Shown: piece after piece, positions 1 to 11,735 of the stretch
How the letters are laid out: each line of letters opens with the position of its first letter
Numbering within the stretch: position 1 is the stretch's first letter
Source of the DNA: Chondrosia reniformis
Taxonomy: Eukaryota; Porifera; Demospongiae; Chondrillida; Chondrillidae
Reading direction: 5' to 3'
DNA: 64,000 bases
Assembly: GCA_947172415.1 (NCBI GenBank)
Contig: OX359201.1
Location: 1,426,001-1,490,000 of the forward strand
Program-made: the position numbers and the translations under genes
Notes under the pieces: model-generated
The model's database searches: none
What the model saw: the letters and a program-made list of their open reading frames with translations, nothing else
Told to the model about the DNA's origin: nothing

Positions 1-641
1 CTGCACAACAACCTCATTTTGTGGTACACAAATTGGAAGTATATACTGCAGACTCTTTAGATACCAAGGTTTATATACTATGTACAGCTGTATATGGTTT
101 ATGATGGTCTGGGGTTTTCCTACCATTTAATTGGCCTGATTTTCACGCTCATTTTATCAATTATCTTTGGGGTGGTAGAGCCATTATATGTGTGACTATA
201 TGCATATTATATATTGTGTAGACACAAGTCATGTATAGCTTTATTGTACAGCTAGCTACACTGTATATACATAATTATGATATTCAATTTTTAACTGCAA
301 TTCTATATACACTAATATTAATCTACTCTGTATATAGCCAAAGTGTAGGTACGTATATATGTGATCTTTAGTTTTTTGTGTGGAAATCGAATGGATTTAC
401 TTGTTGCCCCAAATAATCAATTATACATACTTATATCATCACTTACCTAAAAAATACACCAAATTATTATCATGCTTTATATGTACGTATAGAACCTGAG
501 ATTAAATAAATGTTCAATGAATTGCATTTACATATGTGCATTGTGCATCTTCTCAAAGTATTATGTATAAAGTTGGTGACATCTGATCATATAACACATA
601 TTGTGGTCATTGTTATATATTTCCCAGTATTTTAGTCTCTG

Positions 642-696
642 AGCCCTTTCCTATGCCACTACTAACCAGAGGCAGTCACTGGCTTAGGAAGGGGCT
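642..696. other. imperfect hairpin, pre-miRNA-sized
   Basis: The arms at 642-658 and 680-696 pair over 17 positions, with 16 pairs (one of them G-U) and one T-T mismatch. They enclose a loop of 21 nt. Size and shape resemble a small hairpin RNA precursor or a short foldback element. No promoter or flanking gene identifies it. Confidence 0.35.
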
Positions 697-829
697 AGCT
701 GTGCATCATGGCTGATTCTTATGATGTGTATATTATTTCACTTATTTATTATACTGAACCAGAAGACATATACAATTATAATTTGGACATTTAAATTTTG
801 CTTCATTCCTGGTAATGTATAATATACAA

Positions 830-915
830 TGCAGATTATACATCAATTTGTATACTTTTACCAAATTAATTATAGTCTGCAAAATACATATCAAATTTAT
901 GGGCCGCTTTACTTA
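830..915. repeat. interspersed repeat, copy 1 of a pair flanking PPP1R11
   Basis: This block contains 'aattaattatagtctgcaaa' and resembles 2435-2520 over about 80 bases, with scattered substitutions. The two copies are in the same orientation on either side of PPP1R11. It is probably an old dispersed element. I cannot name the family. Confidence 0.55.
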
Positions 916-1106
916 AATGTTTACATTTAAATTTGCTTCATTCCTGGTATATATAGTGGCCAGTCATGATATATAGGCCAATATACCTTCTGCCACTTTT
1001 TAAAGAATGGCTTCAGTAGGTTATTTGTATGCCATTGCGTAAGATTACACTCCAGGCAACTTATAATCATACATATTTAAGACAATGCGTAATACATATT
1101 AACAAA

Positions 1107-2319
1107 ATGGCTACCCGAACTATGGATGACGAAAATACCGTTTCGGAAACGGTCACTGTTACGGAGGAAAAAGAAGTAAGACGACTCTAAGCGTTCTAGT
1201 ATATAGAAAGTTTTAGAAATCTTGTTATTTGAGTGTCTTAGCTACATATCCAGGAGAATGAATTCAAGTCGCGAACGTTCTACGGCATCACATTTCCCTA
1301 TATGCTATGTAGAATTTGGTTCTTAAGTTGAGAAAACCGAAGACAGATAAAGAAGTCAAATGGAAGGAAGGAGTAATTGACAACGAATTTATGGGCAAGA
1401 AAACTTCAAAATGTAAGTTTTACTTGAATGATTCCAGTCATGATCAATTATACTCCGTACTTCGACCTTTATACTATTGTACGCAACACATCAGCCATTC
1501 CATACTTAGGGAATTTTAGGAGTTTAAAATGTAGCAGAATTTTTAATTAGGCCTCTGTTTTCCCATAAATTGGAGATAACTTCCATTGGACTGTACTAAA
1601 TACAAATGTTCAAATTGGCATGACAACATAAAAGTAGCATATTCTAGATGTCCTAATAAACTCAGTGATGGTAATCGATGGTAATCATTTTCTTTAATTA
1701 ATTTACTGATTTGTGATGTTTTGTCAAGCCTGCTCACAAATGGACACACTTACAGCGGCTAGCTGACTTTATATATAAATGATTGATACGGCTGATCTGA
1801 TGATTGATTAACTGGACAGGCACATGAAGGCAGTACTTGTTTTTGAATCCTATTTGGTCATTTTCACTTTTTCCTTATACTAAAAATGGCTGCCCTTAAA
1901 ATAGAACGAAATTACGTAGCAACATAAGATATTACTTTGCATTTTTTATTTATTCATAATAACCATGCAGTAGTTTGTAGTAGTTTAATGTTTTTGTTTC
2001 ATTTATTCTTGTTTATCTAACAATCAGACAGTTCATAAAACCCATGCAATTATCATTATTGTAGAGCACATCAAACTGGCGCATGTTATTGCAATCCCTA
2101 TTTTATCGTTTGAGTTGGAGTAGTGCTTAACTTTATCCGTTCTTGTTTATATCTGAAGGTTGCTGCATATATAGTGCTCCTCACGTATTTGGTGAATCTT
2201 CTGATGAATCTTCATCAGATGGAGATGACTGTTGCCACGAGTTCAAGAGTGCTAGAAAGAAACTGAAGAAGAAGAAGAAGATGCCAAGTCACGACCAACA
2301 ACCTGACTGTCCACATTGA
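1107..2319 (+). CDS. PPP1R11: PPP1R11 / inhibitor-3 (PP1 regulatory inhibitor subunit 11)
   Basis: Three exons (1107-1175, 1313-1412, 2159-2319) join in frame with GT-AG introns to give 109 aa; the human protein is 126 aa. The order of family hallmarks is clear: an N-terminal SETVTVTE segment; a KLRKPK...KEVKW stretch that supplies an RVxF-like PP1-docking site (K-x-V-x-W); the VDNEHMG-like block read here as VIDNEFMGKK; a cysteine cluster (KCCCIY) created across the second intron; and a GESS acidic-serine segment. It ends in a lysine-rich tail and CPH. Known role: a small disordered inhibitor of protein phosphatase 1; the vertebrate protein is also reported as an E3 ligase using its cysteine-rich region. 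The start is the first ATG of exon 1, in the context AAAATGG. It converges on BMS1. Confidence 0.93.
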
Positions 2320-3073
2320 ACAGCTGCTCATCTGCTTATCTTAAGCACAAACACTGTATATATGTATATGAATATTAACAGCACCTATACATTTATAATT
2401 AACAATTGAAACATTGTACGGATACCAACAATGCCGATTAGACGTCAATTTGTATACTTTTACTGAATTAATTATAGTCTGCAAAATATATATCAAATGG
2501 GTCACTTAAACATGACATAAATTTGACTTTAATGTTTGTTAATTATAAATTTATGGTCTCGACAATTCAAAAAAGCATGCTTGTTTTTGTCACTTTTCGA
2601 ATTTATGATTACCTATCATCAGCTATATTGAATAATTGATAGAGTTGACAGGTGTAACTTTCGCTTTCACTAAGATGCTCATAGATAATCAATCAGTCAT
2701 GTACAGGGTGTATATACTGTATATTAATTTTATTGTAACTAGCACTGTCTATATATAATACTGCAATATTTTTAATCTTCATGATCAATTATATGTATAC
2801 ATTGGAAGTCTGCAAGATGATCATGAGTTGCATGTAGCATATCTTGCGGAGATTCCTATAAGACCTACATATAAACTGCAACTTTATTAAATTCTGCCTT
2901 AGATTTTTAAAATTAGTATTATGAAATTCCTTAAAATTAGTATTAACAAACAAAGAAGGTCATATATACGTAGTTATATAGTACTGCATTGCCCAACTAG
3001 TGAATGTTTCATTATATTAATGGCAGCACTTTTGTATTGATAATACATATTAAAATCCTTTTATGTTGCATTT
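2320..3073. other. convergent intergenic region between PPP1R11 and BMS1
   Basis: This stretch has no gene. It contains the two 3' UTRs, since the genes converge here, and the second copy of the small interspersed repeat (about 2435-2520). It is otherwise AT-rich. Confidence 0.6.
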
Positions 3074-6000
3074 TTAAGATTTGTTTGAATGTTTCTGTTT
3101 TCCAAGTAATCTATAGAACTCTTTTCTTTCTCTTTTAACGCGTGAATTCAATTTCTCCTCTTGTTTTACTTTCTTAGCCAAATGTGCTTTCTTTTCTTCC
3201 TTTCTTTTGCTTTTTTGCTTTCGAATCTAGTGTGAGAAAAATTATAACTAAATTGAAACACTGCCCGAACACTTTATTTTTTAATGTCTACTTTCAATAC
3301 AAAATACAATCTTCTGAATACGTACCATGCAGTAGCGTTTCTATCACGTATAACAAAGAGTACCAAACAAAGTATGAATACTGTTTCTATCCTCACATTT
3401 CTAACTCAATAGTATATGGGAGCTTAAAAAGCTCAAAATGTTTTTTGTTAATTAATGTATTGAATAGGGTGGCCATGTTTTTTGTTCCATCCCTATTTAG
3501 AGAGTACTACGGTACTCTTTGATATACATAGTATTATACATGTGGCTATTTACTACAGAATGATCTCTTGTGCAGACATCTAAAACCTGTTTCCTATATC
3601 TCCGAGTACAAATAAATTCTATACGTACAGTATGTACAGCATAATTTATCAAACATACCTTGTCTTTGTTTAGGGTGCTCAATTGCTGAAGGAACGTCAC
3701 CACTTTCTTCTCGTGTGGTTCAAGAATGACAGCTCTGGCTTTTGATAGCATACGCTGCCTCAGACTGTTGTGCCTGAACTTTGGTTTACTCTTAAAAGGA
3801 AGGTTCTTCTGAAGAGCTTTAGAAATCCTCAGAGGATTAAAGTGCCTTGTTTCCCGCCCAATGGGACGATAAATGGAGTCCCTTTTAACTGGGGCCTTTG
3901 CCTTGGTGTCGTATCGGATCTTGCCAACTGTCCGCATCTCCAACCATGAGCTCAGCAGTGATGTAATAAGGTTATAAAACTTGGGAATCTGCACAGGAAA
4001 CCAACTCCTGACAAACACCAGATCACTCATGAGCAGTTTGTCCTCAAAGGTGGCTCTGAAGGCCCCTTGGGGAGTGCGCAGGGCCTTCTTAATTTGGCCT
4101 CGTATCCCCGACACTGTACGAATTGTTGCTCCTTCAAATTTGGCAACTTCTAATTCACTGTTAAACATATCCTTGATGAAAGCAGTGTTTTTAAAGATTT
4201 TGTAAGGTCTTCCAACCAGTTTTAGCTTTTTGACAATTCGACTGGACTGATCATTCTCCATGATAGTTCCAGTAGCAGAAATTCTGAAATCAGACTGGAA
4301 ACAAAACACAAATAATTAAAACATAAATCTAATTAATTAAAAGTATGAGCTAAAATATGATTCAAACTTCCTTTAAAATTAAGCTTTACTCATAACAGTA
4401 TAATCAATTACAAAGGGGAAGCACACATTGAAAGACGCCTCTTCTTGTGAAGAAATTCTACTTTGTAGCCTTTGTAGACGATCAAAGGAACCTAGTGGAC
4501 AATATGATCATTAGACTATATCTTGGATGATATGAATATTATCTATCCATTCTTTGGTGTTAAAAGAGCGTTGCCAAGAATGTGGTTTTTCATTGGGATA
4601 GGATACAAATAGGTCACCTCAATTATATCCCATAACACCTCCATAGTCAGGGCCTAGCCTATACACTATTAGTCTACATCAAAGCTACAGATATACGTAC
4701 GTACATACACAGTGGAATCTCCTCCCTATTAAGACCACCATTGCATGGGACTGACCAAAACCGGTCTGATTCTGAGATGGTCTGATTTGTGGAGAGCTTC
4801 CGATATCAAATATAGGCTAAGGGAATGGTTTAATTAATTCAATGCAGTAAAGTGCTTATTAAATTCGTATACGTATACTAATACAAACAAGGAAAGCATG
4901 TGATGGGTCCCTTGTTTATCACCATGAAATTGAACAAATTTCCAATTTGTGGGGCAGATTTCTAAGACAGTGGTCACTTAGTGAGGAATATATAGCTATA
5001 TACTAAAGCAATTTTGTGCCAAAGATAATAATTGGGAATAGTAAGGAGGTGGCAATTTCAAACGAATTAACTATTACAAAGTATTGGATTTCCTTTGAGA
5101 CTAAACTTTTACAATCGCCTTTTTTCAAGGTGGCTATTAAGCAAGGTTCCACTGTATTACTACCAGACAGTCAACTGTAAGATGTGGAGTGACAATCAGA
5201 AGTGAGCCGTACTTACTGTGGTCTGACTGGTAGACTGTATTCCAATGAACCCTGCACCCGGAGCAGACAGAGGTCCGTACAATGTAGCACAACAGTGGAG
5301 GTGCTCTGGAGTGTACTTGAGGAAGCGCTGCCTAAAGTTGTCTTCCATCTTGAAGAAGACAGGATTGCTTTGAAACCTTCTCCAACCAATAGAAAAAATC
5401 AAAGGATCTCGGGACTTTAGCAAGCGTTTGTACCAACGATGATGCTTTATGCGTACGGTGATATAGCCTAGCTTGGTTTCCCCTGGCAACAGTCCTCCCA
5501 GGATGATGGGCAGTTGGGGGTTAAGGTGCTCGATAAACTCACAAGGCATCTTCTGTACTTCAATACGTATATACTTTCCTGACTCTGCTCCCACCATTTG
5601 CAATCTCAGCTTTTCATCAATGTCCTCAAATTCCTTCCTGTTCAACTCTGCCTGCTTTGAGAGTGACTCCTTCAGGTCAGTAAAGTAGTCCTTTTCATCC
5701 CCAGCGTTGTCATCATATTCCTTATCAAAGGCTTCCTTGATTCTTAGCTTTTTTTCCAGCATTTTTTCACCATCTTCTCCCTCTTCTACTTCCTCTTCTG
5801 AGTCTGATTGGCTCTTATGAAACACTTGCCCAGTTTCCAAATCCTCAAAGTCGCCATAGAGTTCCTCATCTGCATCCAGCAATGTCTGAGCGTCTTCCTC
5901 AGGAGCCCATTTTCCCGTTACCATGAGACCTTTGAGGGAGGCAATCACGTCAGGGTTTTCCCAGTCATGAATCACATCTAAGCTTTTTTGGTTGACATCC

Positions 6001-9000
6001 CTTGCATTTCTACTATCGGCCTGAGGTACTTTTGCTTTGAAAAGTCCAGCAATTTCATCTGCTCCAGGTTCATTGCTGGCACCTTTGGATTTCAATTGAA
6101 GCGTCTCTGGTTCATACACCAACTTCTGCATGTCCAGTCTGGCCTGCTGACGATATAGGAAGGAAGTGGCAGCCTTAAACATGAGGCTTGACTTCCACTT
6201 TAGAGCGCCGTCACTTCTCTCATTTTCATTTACCTGAGAATCATCTGTTAGGTCATCGTCATCGCTTATGCTTTCTTCAGAGCTGCTACAAGAAGCATCT
6301 TCCTCCTCAACTTGTTCACTTTGTTCACTCTCGTGATCAGAAGTTTCATCTTCTAAGAAATATGCTCCTCTTTTACGTGTGTTCACCTTCTCGGCCAAGT
6401 CATCAAGTTGTTCAAGGCTGTCTTCTGCACTTTCAAACTCTATACCAGAAGTAACAAAACTGTCATCACCCTCTTCATTATCTTCACTGTCATTTAATGT
6501 TTCATTTTCTGTATCTTCACTTCCCAGGTCCTCACTTCCTGTTTCTTCACTTCCTGAGTCCTCACTTCCTGTTTCTTCACTACCAGAGCCTTCACTTCCT
6601 GAAGAAGATTTTTCATCCCCTTCTCCCTCTTCCTGCGCACTGTAATCTTCGTCAAATTCCAAATTTCGATTATCTTCAATTGCTTCCTCGTCAAAAAAGC
6701 CACTATGGTCACTGTCATCATCAAGATGGCTGCTGTGCTCAGGTTGGTAATCTATTTCAAAGTCGACATTAGTGTTGTCTTCTATGGCTTCATCATCAAT
6801 AAATTCTTCTATGTCCATTGCATCATCGCTCTCAGCATTATTAGCACTTTGGTCTGATTTCTTCAGTTTCTTACGCTTCTGTTTTGTCCTAGCCAATGGC
6901 GTGAAGCCTGTCCTTTCAACAGGAGTAATGCCACCATCATCGTCCTCTTCCGTGTTGCCATGGCTACCAATGCTGCCATCTTCGTCCTCTGTGTTACCAT
7001 GACTACCACTGCTGCCATCATCTGCCTCTTCAGCATTGCCATGGCTACCACCACTAACGGGAGCACTATCTTCTGTCTCGGCACCATTCTCTTCAGTTGG
7101 GGAGCCATCTTTCTTCAAAGCTGACTGAGACTCCTAAAGATACATAAACACAATGTACTACTATAAAGTGACATAAAATGTATGAGATGTGCTGGAAGAG
7201 GCATTTTATCAGAGTAGTTGGTCTATACAAGACAGAATGAGGTTACGAAATTGAGTAATACATAAACATTGCATATATAAGACCCCAAGATTTAGTAAAG
7301 AGTGGCAAGGATTCACAAAAGATCAAGATCAAGAAAAAGACAAAGATTCCCAGGTTCACTGATGAAGGGTGGAATTAGAAATGAGTAAATTTGGGGTCAC
7401 TTAAGTTTAATTTTCATTTTGTACTGAAACAGTCAAAGGGAACAAGAGTCTCCCCTTAGCCACTAAAAAGATGGTTGAGTCATAGATAGCTGTTTCGCAT
7501 GACATACAATGGACATCTGAGTGGCTACTCTGCTCTTAAGTACAGAGTATATATACATAGCCACTCAGATACTGTAAGGACCACACAGTTGTCTATGGCT
7601 CAGCCATCTTTTTGATTGGCTAAGGGGAGACTCTGGTTCCCCTTATGTGAACTTTGGTTCCACCTATTAGTACATTGTGCTCCTCAGGAGACATGAGTGA
7701 GTGGGGTAACTTCCAGAGTCTAACGATGAAAATATCAAAGCTATAAACTTGGCTCTAGATCTTAAAGTCCCCAACTCTTTAAATCACAGTAGTTCAGTAG
7801 AGAAATAATAGTTGACCATTAGCCATTTTCCAAGTAAAAAGTCAAATAGCTGACTCAATTACTTGTTTGACTTAGTCATATAAGTAAATCAATGCTATAC
7901 TAAGAACTTATAACATACCTTTAAAAGTGTCAATTCACTGGATTCCATTTTAGCATCAATTGTGCTTTGATTTGACATTAAAGAAGCCACTAGTGAATTG
8001 GGGACTTCCGGATTCTTCCCTTTCTCTCTCCTTCGATCAGAAGTTACGTGGTGACTACCTCCAAGGTCTATGTAGACGGCATCCTTATCGTACACAATCC
8101 CTCCCACCCCACTCATGGGTGCATATATCATCTTCTCCTTTTCATTCAGTGACCTTTTCTTCAACTTGTCTGGGAGAGGACATGGGTCTGGAAGAATAGA
8201 GAGGTCTTGGATGGGGAAATCCCCACATCCAGGCATGTGAAATTTGGAACGAGGATGGAGGGGTATTCCCCTGACGTAACCATAGAGAGCAACTGTTCTA
8301 TCCACTTTGGGGTTTTCCCTAATAAGTTCACCGTGAGTTAGATCTTCCACTCTAAATGGAATGAGACGTAGAATACACAATCACAACTGAGCAATATAAC
8401 AGCAGATTATTCTAAAGACATGTTAGACACAACCTCAGGCCTAGCAATACAAGAGAGGATATGTGGCTAACCCACCCAGCCGTTTAGTACTGTATTGGAC
8501 TGTGATTAAATGTCTTGGTGCTGCATGAAGTAGTGTGAAAATGGTTGCTTATAGTAGTGGTCCTAAATTGTTTGTAGCAAACTGCAGTATAGTATTAACC
8601 TGAAGTAAATAATGATATAGTATTAACATTCAATACACAATGGTATAGTATTAACCTATAGTACACAATGGTATAGTATTAACCAACAGTACATATTGGT
8701 ACAGTATTAACCAACAGTACATAATGGTATACTTACCGATCTATTAAGGCGTAGGGATGTGAAGTTCTAAACTCCAGAGGTCTGAACTTCATCACAGAGA
8801 TGAACCTTGCCAGGTTGTGTACTTCCACTTTGGGGTATTGGCCATGCACCAGTCCAGACAAGTAAAACACTTTAGCACCCTGTAAACGTACGTACATAGT
8901 ACAAGTATACGTATGTACATAATACAAGTATACTTACATAACACAAGTATACGTACATAGCACAAGTATACGTACATAGCACAAGTATACACACATAGCA

Positions 9001-11470
9001 CAAGTATACACACATAGCACAAGTATACGTACATAACACAAGTATACGTACATAGCACAAGTATACACACATAGCACAAGTATACGTACATAACACAAGT
9101 ATATGTACATAGCACAAGTATACACACATAGCACAAGTATACGTACATAGCACAAGTATACACACATAGCACAAGTATACGTACATAACACAAGTATACG
9201 TACATAGCACAAGTATACACACATAGCACAAGTATACACACATAGCACAAGTATACGTACATAGCACAAGTATACATACATAGCACAAGTATATGTACAT
9301 AGCACAAGTATATGTACATGCACAGACACATACACAGACACATACAGCATAAAAACATGCACCGAGAGAAACACACACATACGTAGGTATACGTACATAT
9401 GCACATGGACATGGACATACATACCTGTTGAACTTCTGTCCAAAATCTCTGTTTGAGAGCTTTCTTCACCTTCTTCACAGTCTTTTGATTCTTAAATATG
9501 TCCAAATGTGTTAAGACTCCCATAACCTTGGGAAAGCCATGAGCCTGAAGAATATTTAGAAACTCAAATGTCTCCATTTCGAATCCAAAGCTAGCGTCAA
9601 TCAAAAGTAAAACCTACACACATATATAAAGTAGAATGGATTACATGGATAATCATACATATAAAGTAGAATGGATTACATGGATAATCATACATATAAA
9701 GTAGAATGGATTACATGGATAATCATACATATGTATGTACATGATAAATCAACAAATGACCAAGAAAGACTCCCAAAGTCACCAATGACAGGTGGAATTC
9801 CCAGAAACAATTACTTGGCTCAAAGGAGACGGGGAAAAGAAAGAACATGGCTGCATTCATCCAAAGCTTACAATGAGTACATTTTAGGGGGTTTAGAAGG
9901 GAGGGGGGGCATTAAGTCTCCCTGAGCTTGCAGCAAAGTACATTAATTTATGTATTTTAGCTCCAACCTACGCCTCCCTCTATTTCTGGAAACATTGGCT
10001 TGCCCCTCCCCCTCCCCGCCCCCTCCAATAAATATTCTTTCTAAAAAACCCAGACTTAGGAAATCTTTGCTATTGGCTATTACCTGACCATGCAGCTAAC
10101 ATGTGACAGCTGGTTCTGATAAAAATATAAATATTATTACCTTATTATGAGGTAGCCCCTTCAGCAAGGTATAGACTGCTATGATTGGTTGTGAGTTTGT
10201 ATATACCATTAGATAGTAAAGTCTAAAAAAGGTTCAAAGGCTACTTGCATATAAGAACTGTATGCGCTATTATGTAACCATGGCAACTCACTACATCAGC
10301 TATCTTTCCAACATCAATCATTGAGTTGATATCGTTAGGACACTCAATCAGAGTTAATCGTCTCTTCTTTCCTGAGGATTTCCAGTAAATAAATGTAAAC
10401 ATTAAAAATTGCAGGAAAATACACATTACACAAATACACTTACTATATATTTGACCGTAATATTTCAATTGGTTTAACATGCATTGCATAAATATGAATA
10501 TAGTTGAGACTGTACTTATAATATACTTTTAAATATTGTCTGACAAACTGAAATCCTATTAAACAACAAGCAGTGATAGCCTCCCTTTAACTCTGCTTTC
10601 ATATAGTAGCCAAACCTTTTAAAACCTTTCAACTATTTCCCCCATATTACTGTATTGATAATAGCTGGGTAGTGTGGCCTGATAGCACTGGCCTACTCTC
10701 CCAGTCAGCTGGGCTGTGCACCTGGGTGGACAATCTGGTCTATAGCCTTGCAAGTGGTGATGGCTTATACATGCCCAGGTGTAGCCCTGTGCCCCGTATA
10801 TAACCATAACTGGTTGGGATCTTTTATTAATTTTGCATTTTGTATGCATTGGGCATATTAATAATAATAATAAAAATCATATCAACACCACCACACCACT
10901 AGTGAAAACGTCTCAGCAAAGCCTATGGTTATCAAATATTTCAGTTAACGTCAGCAATAAGTCGTCCTTTACTGCTACCATAAGTGATTAGACAAAACAA
11001 CCTGCGCGCCATTTTGTGCTCAAATTCGTTCAAAGTTTAGCCTCAAAGAGGTAAGCTTGATGAACTCTGAGGAAATCCTTATTCTATCGACATTACAAGT
11101 AAAACTATAGTATGTACCTACCAGACACTACAGTTACTGGACCCTTGACATCGGTGAGGTTCTGTCTCGTGTAGTTCTTCAGCAGACAAGTTATTAAAGT
11201 ACTCTTTCCAACCTTCGGCGGTCCCACGACTGCCACAACGACCGGAGGCAGCTCGAGAGGAGCCCTGTCAACTACAGGAGCATGGTGCTTCTTAGCTTCC
11301 CTGTCCAGCATCCTTCTGACGGATCTCTCAGCTCTCACTGCAGATTGAAACGTAAAGGCTTTGACGTTTCTATGCTTTTCTCCCTCATTCTCATTCTTCT
11401 GTTTCTTCTTTTTAGCTTTAGGACCTGCTTGTCGCTTTCTGTGCTCTTTCTTCTTGGGCTCAGCGTCCAT
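3074..11470 (-). CDS. BMS1: BMS1 ribosome biogenesis GTPase
   Basis: Eight exons, in transcript order: 11470-11122, 10371-10292, 9613-9425, 8879-8737, 8351-7919, 7133-5217, 4294-3659, 3226-3074. All introns are GT-AG and phases agree, giving 1299 aa (human 1282). BMS1 is a nucleolar GTPase of the 90S pre-ribosome, needed for 40S subunit assembly with RCL1 and U3 snoRNP. The N-terminus is lysine-rich. The P-loop GPPKVGKST lies at residues 83-91, followed by the family blocks VSGKKRRLTLIEC and LIDASFGFEMETFEF. Exon 5 carries MPGCGDF and YAPMSGVGGIVYDKDAVY. Exon 6 is a long acidic Ser/Glu/Asp tract with GSEE/GSED repeats. Exon 7 has the conserved C-terminal module (FIKDMFNSELEVAKFEGA...VRTVSGIRGQIKKAL), and the last exon is the basic tail. 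The start is the ATG at 11470; a copy of exon 1 lies upstream at 16.0-16.4 kb. Confidence 0.96.
7321..7385. repeat. interspersed repeat in BMS1 intron 5
   Basis: It contains 'gacaaagattcccagg' followed by 'tcactgatgaagggtggaat'. Close copies lie in GTPase introns at about 12797-12861 and 17718-17785, with a more diverged one near 9753-9812. The family sits in introns of both gene types and looks like a short non-autonomous element. Confidence 0.6.
7435..7645. mobile_element. foldback / MITE-like element
   Basis: The two ends are inverted copies of each other. The left end runs 'gagtctccccttagccac' and 'agatggttgagtcatag', and the right end is its reverse complement with a few changes. An inner pair ('atctgagtggct' and 'agccactcagat') continues the symmetry around a short AT-rich centre. 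The whole 210 bp could fold into one long stem. There is no coding capacity. It lies in BMS1 intron 5. Confidence 0.75.
7655..7740. repeat. dispersed repeat shared with 54.53-54.61 kb
   Basis: The block around 'gctcctcaggagacatgag' with flanking 'tggttccacc' and 'ccagagtc' recurs in the same orientation inside an intron of GTPase D (about 54538-54612). It adjoins the foldback at 7435-7645 and may belong to the same element. Confidence 0.5.
8588..8732. repeat. ~30-bp imperfect tandem repeat
   Basis: About five imperfect units of 'tggtatagtattaacc' plus 'agtacacaa' occur just inside BMS1 intron 4, ending at the donor of exon 4. Confidence 0.7.
8887..9320. repeat. 19-bp minisatellite in BMS1 intron 3
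   Basis: About 22 units of 'cacaagtatacgtacatag' occur with c/t and cg/ca variants. The array fills most of the intron between BMS1 exons 3 and 4. Because 19 is not a multiple of 3, all minus-strand frames read as periodic YTCAM-like protein; these frames are artefacts. Confidence 0.93.
9622..9732. repeat. 35-bp tandem repeat, 3 copies
   Basis: Three near-perfect units contain 'gtagaatggattacatgg' at a 35-bp spacing. They lie just upstream of the BMS1 exon 3 acceptor, in intron 2. Confidence 0.9.
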
Positions 11471-11735
11471 TTCCACGTGTGCCGTTAGCGCGTACCGACA
11501 CGTCCATCAGATAATTTAACCACAACTATTTCGAGATATAAATGAACCCTGTTCAGAGGTTAGAGTTCCACGATTATTATTGGGGTTTTCCAGTGCAAAA
11601 GTGAGCAATTTATTGGGCTTACATATATGAATGCTAACATGACATAAAATAAAAGTACATAATTATTCAATAGCTATATACGCACACACCAAACTTCCAT
11701 CCATATAATACATGAACAAAGTTATTTATAGTCTT

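Larger units (their letters stand above)
1..1106. other. AT-rich intergenic DNA upstream of PPP1R11
   Basis: I see no gene here. The stretch is AT-rich with many TATA/TACGTA runs. It holds one imperfect hairpin (642-696, listed separately) and a repeat at about 830-915 that recurs after PPP1R11. A short AT-rich motif around 'cttcattcctggta' occurs twice, near 803 and 940. The last 100 bases must include the PPP1R11 promoter and 5' UTR, but I recognise no specific promoter element. Confidence 0.6.

Noticed and set aside
6379..6772. Plus-strand Ser/Phe-rich frames opposite BMS1 exon 6
   Set aside because: They are antisense shadows of the acidic GSEE/GSED tract of BMS1.
8792..9604. Minus-strand frames of 161-270 codons made of repeating Cys/Tyr/Val/Leu motifs
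   Set aside because: They are translations of the 19-bp minisatellite in BMS1 intron 3. The 270-codon frame merely fuses exon 3 with the repeat.
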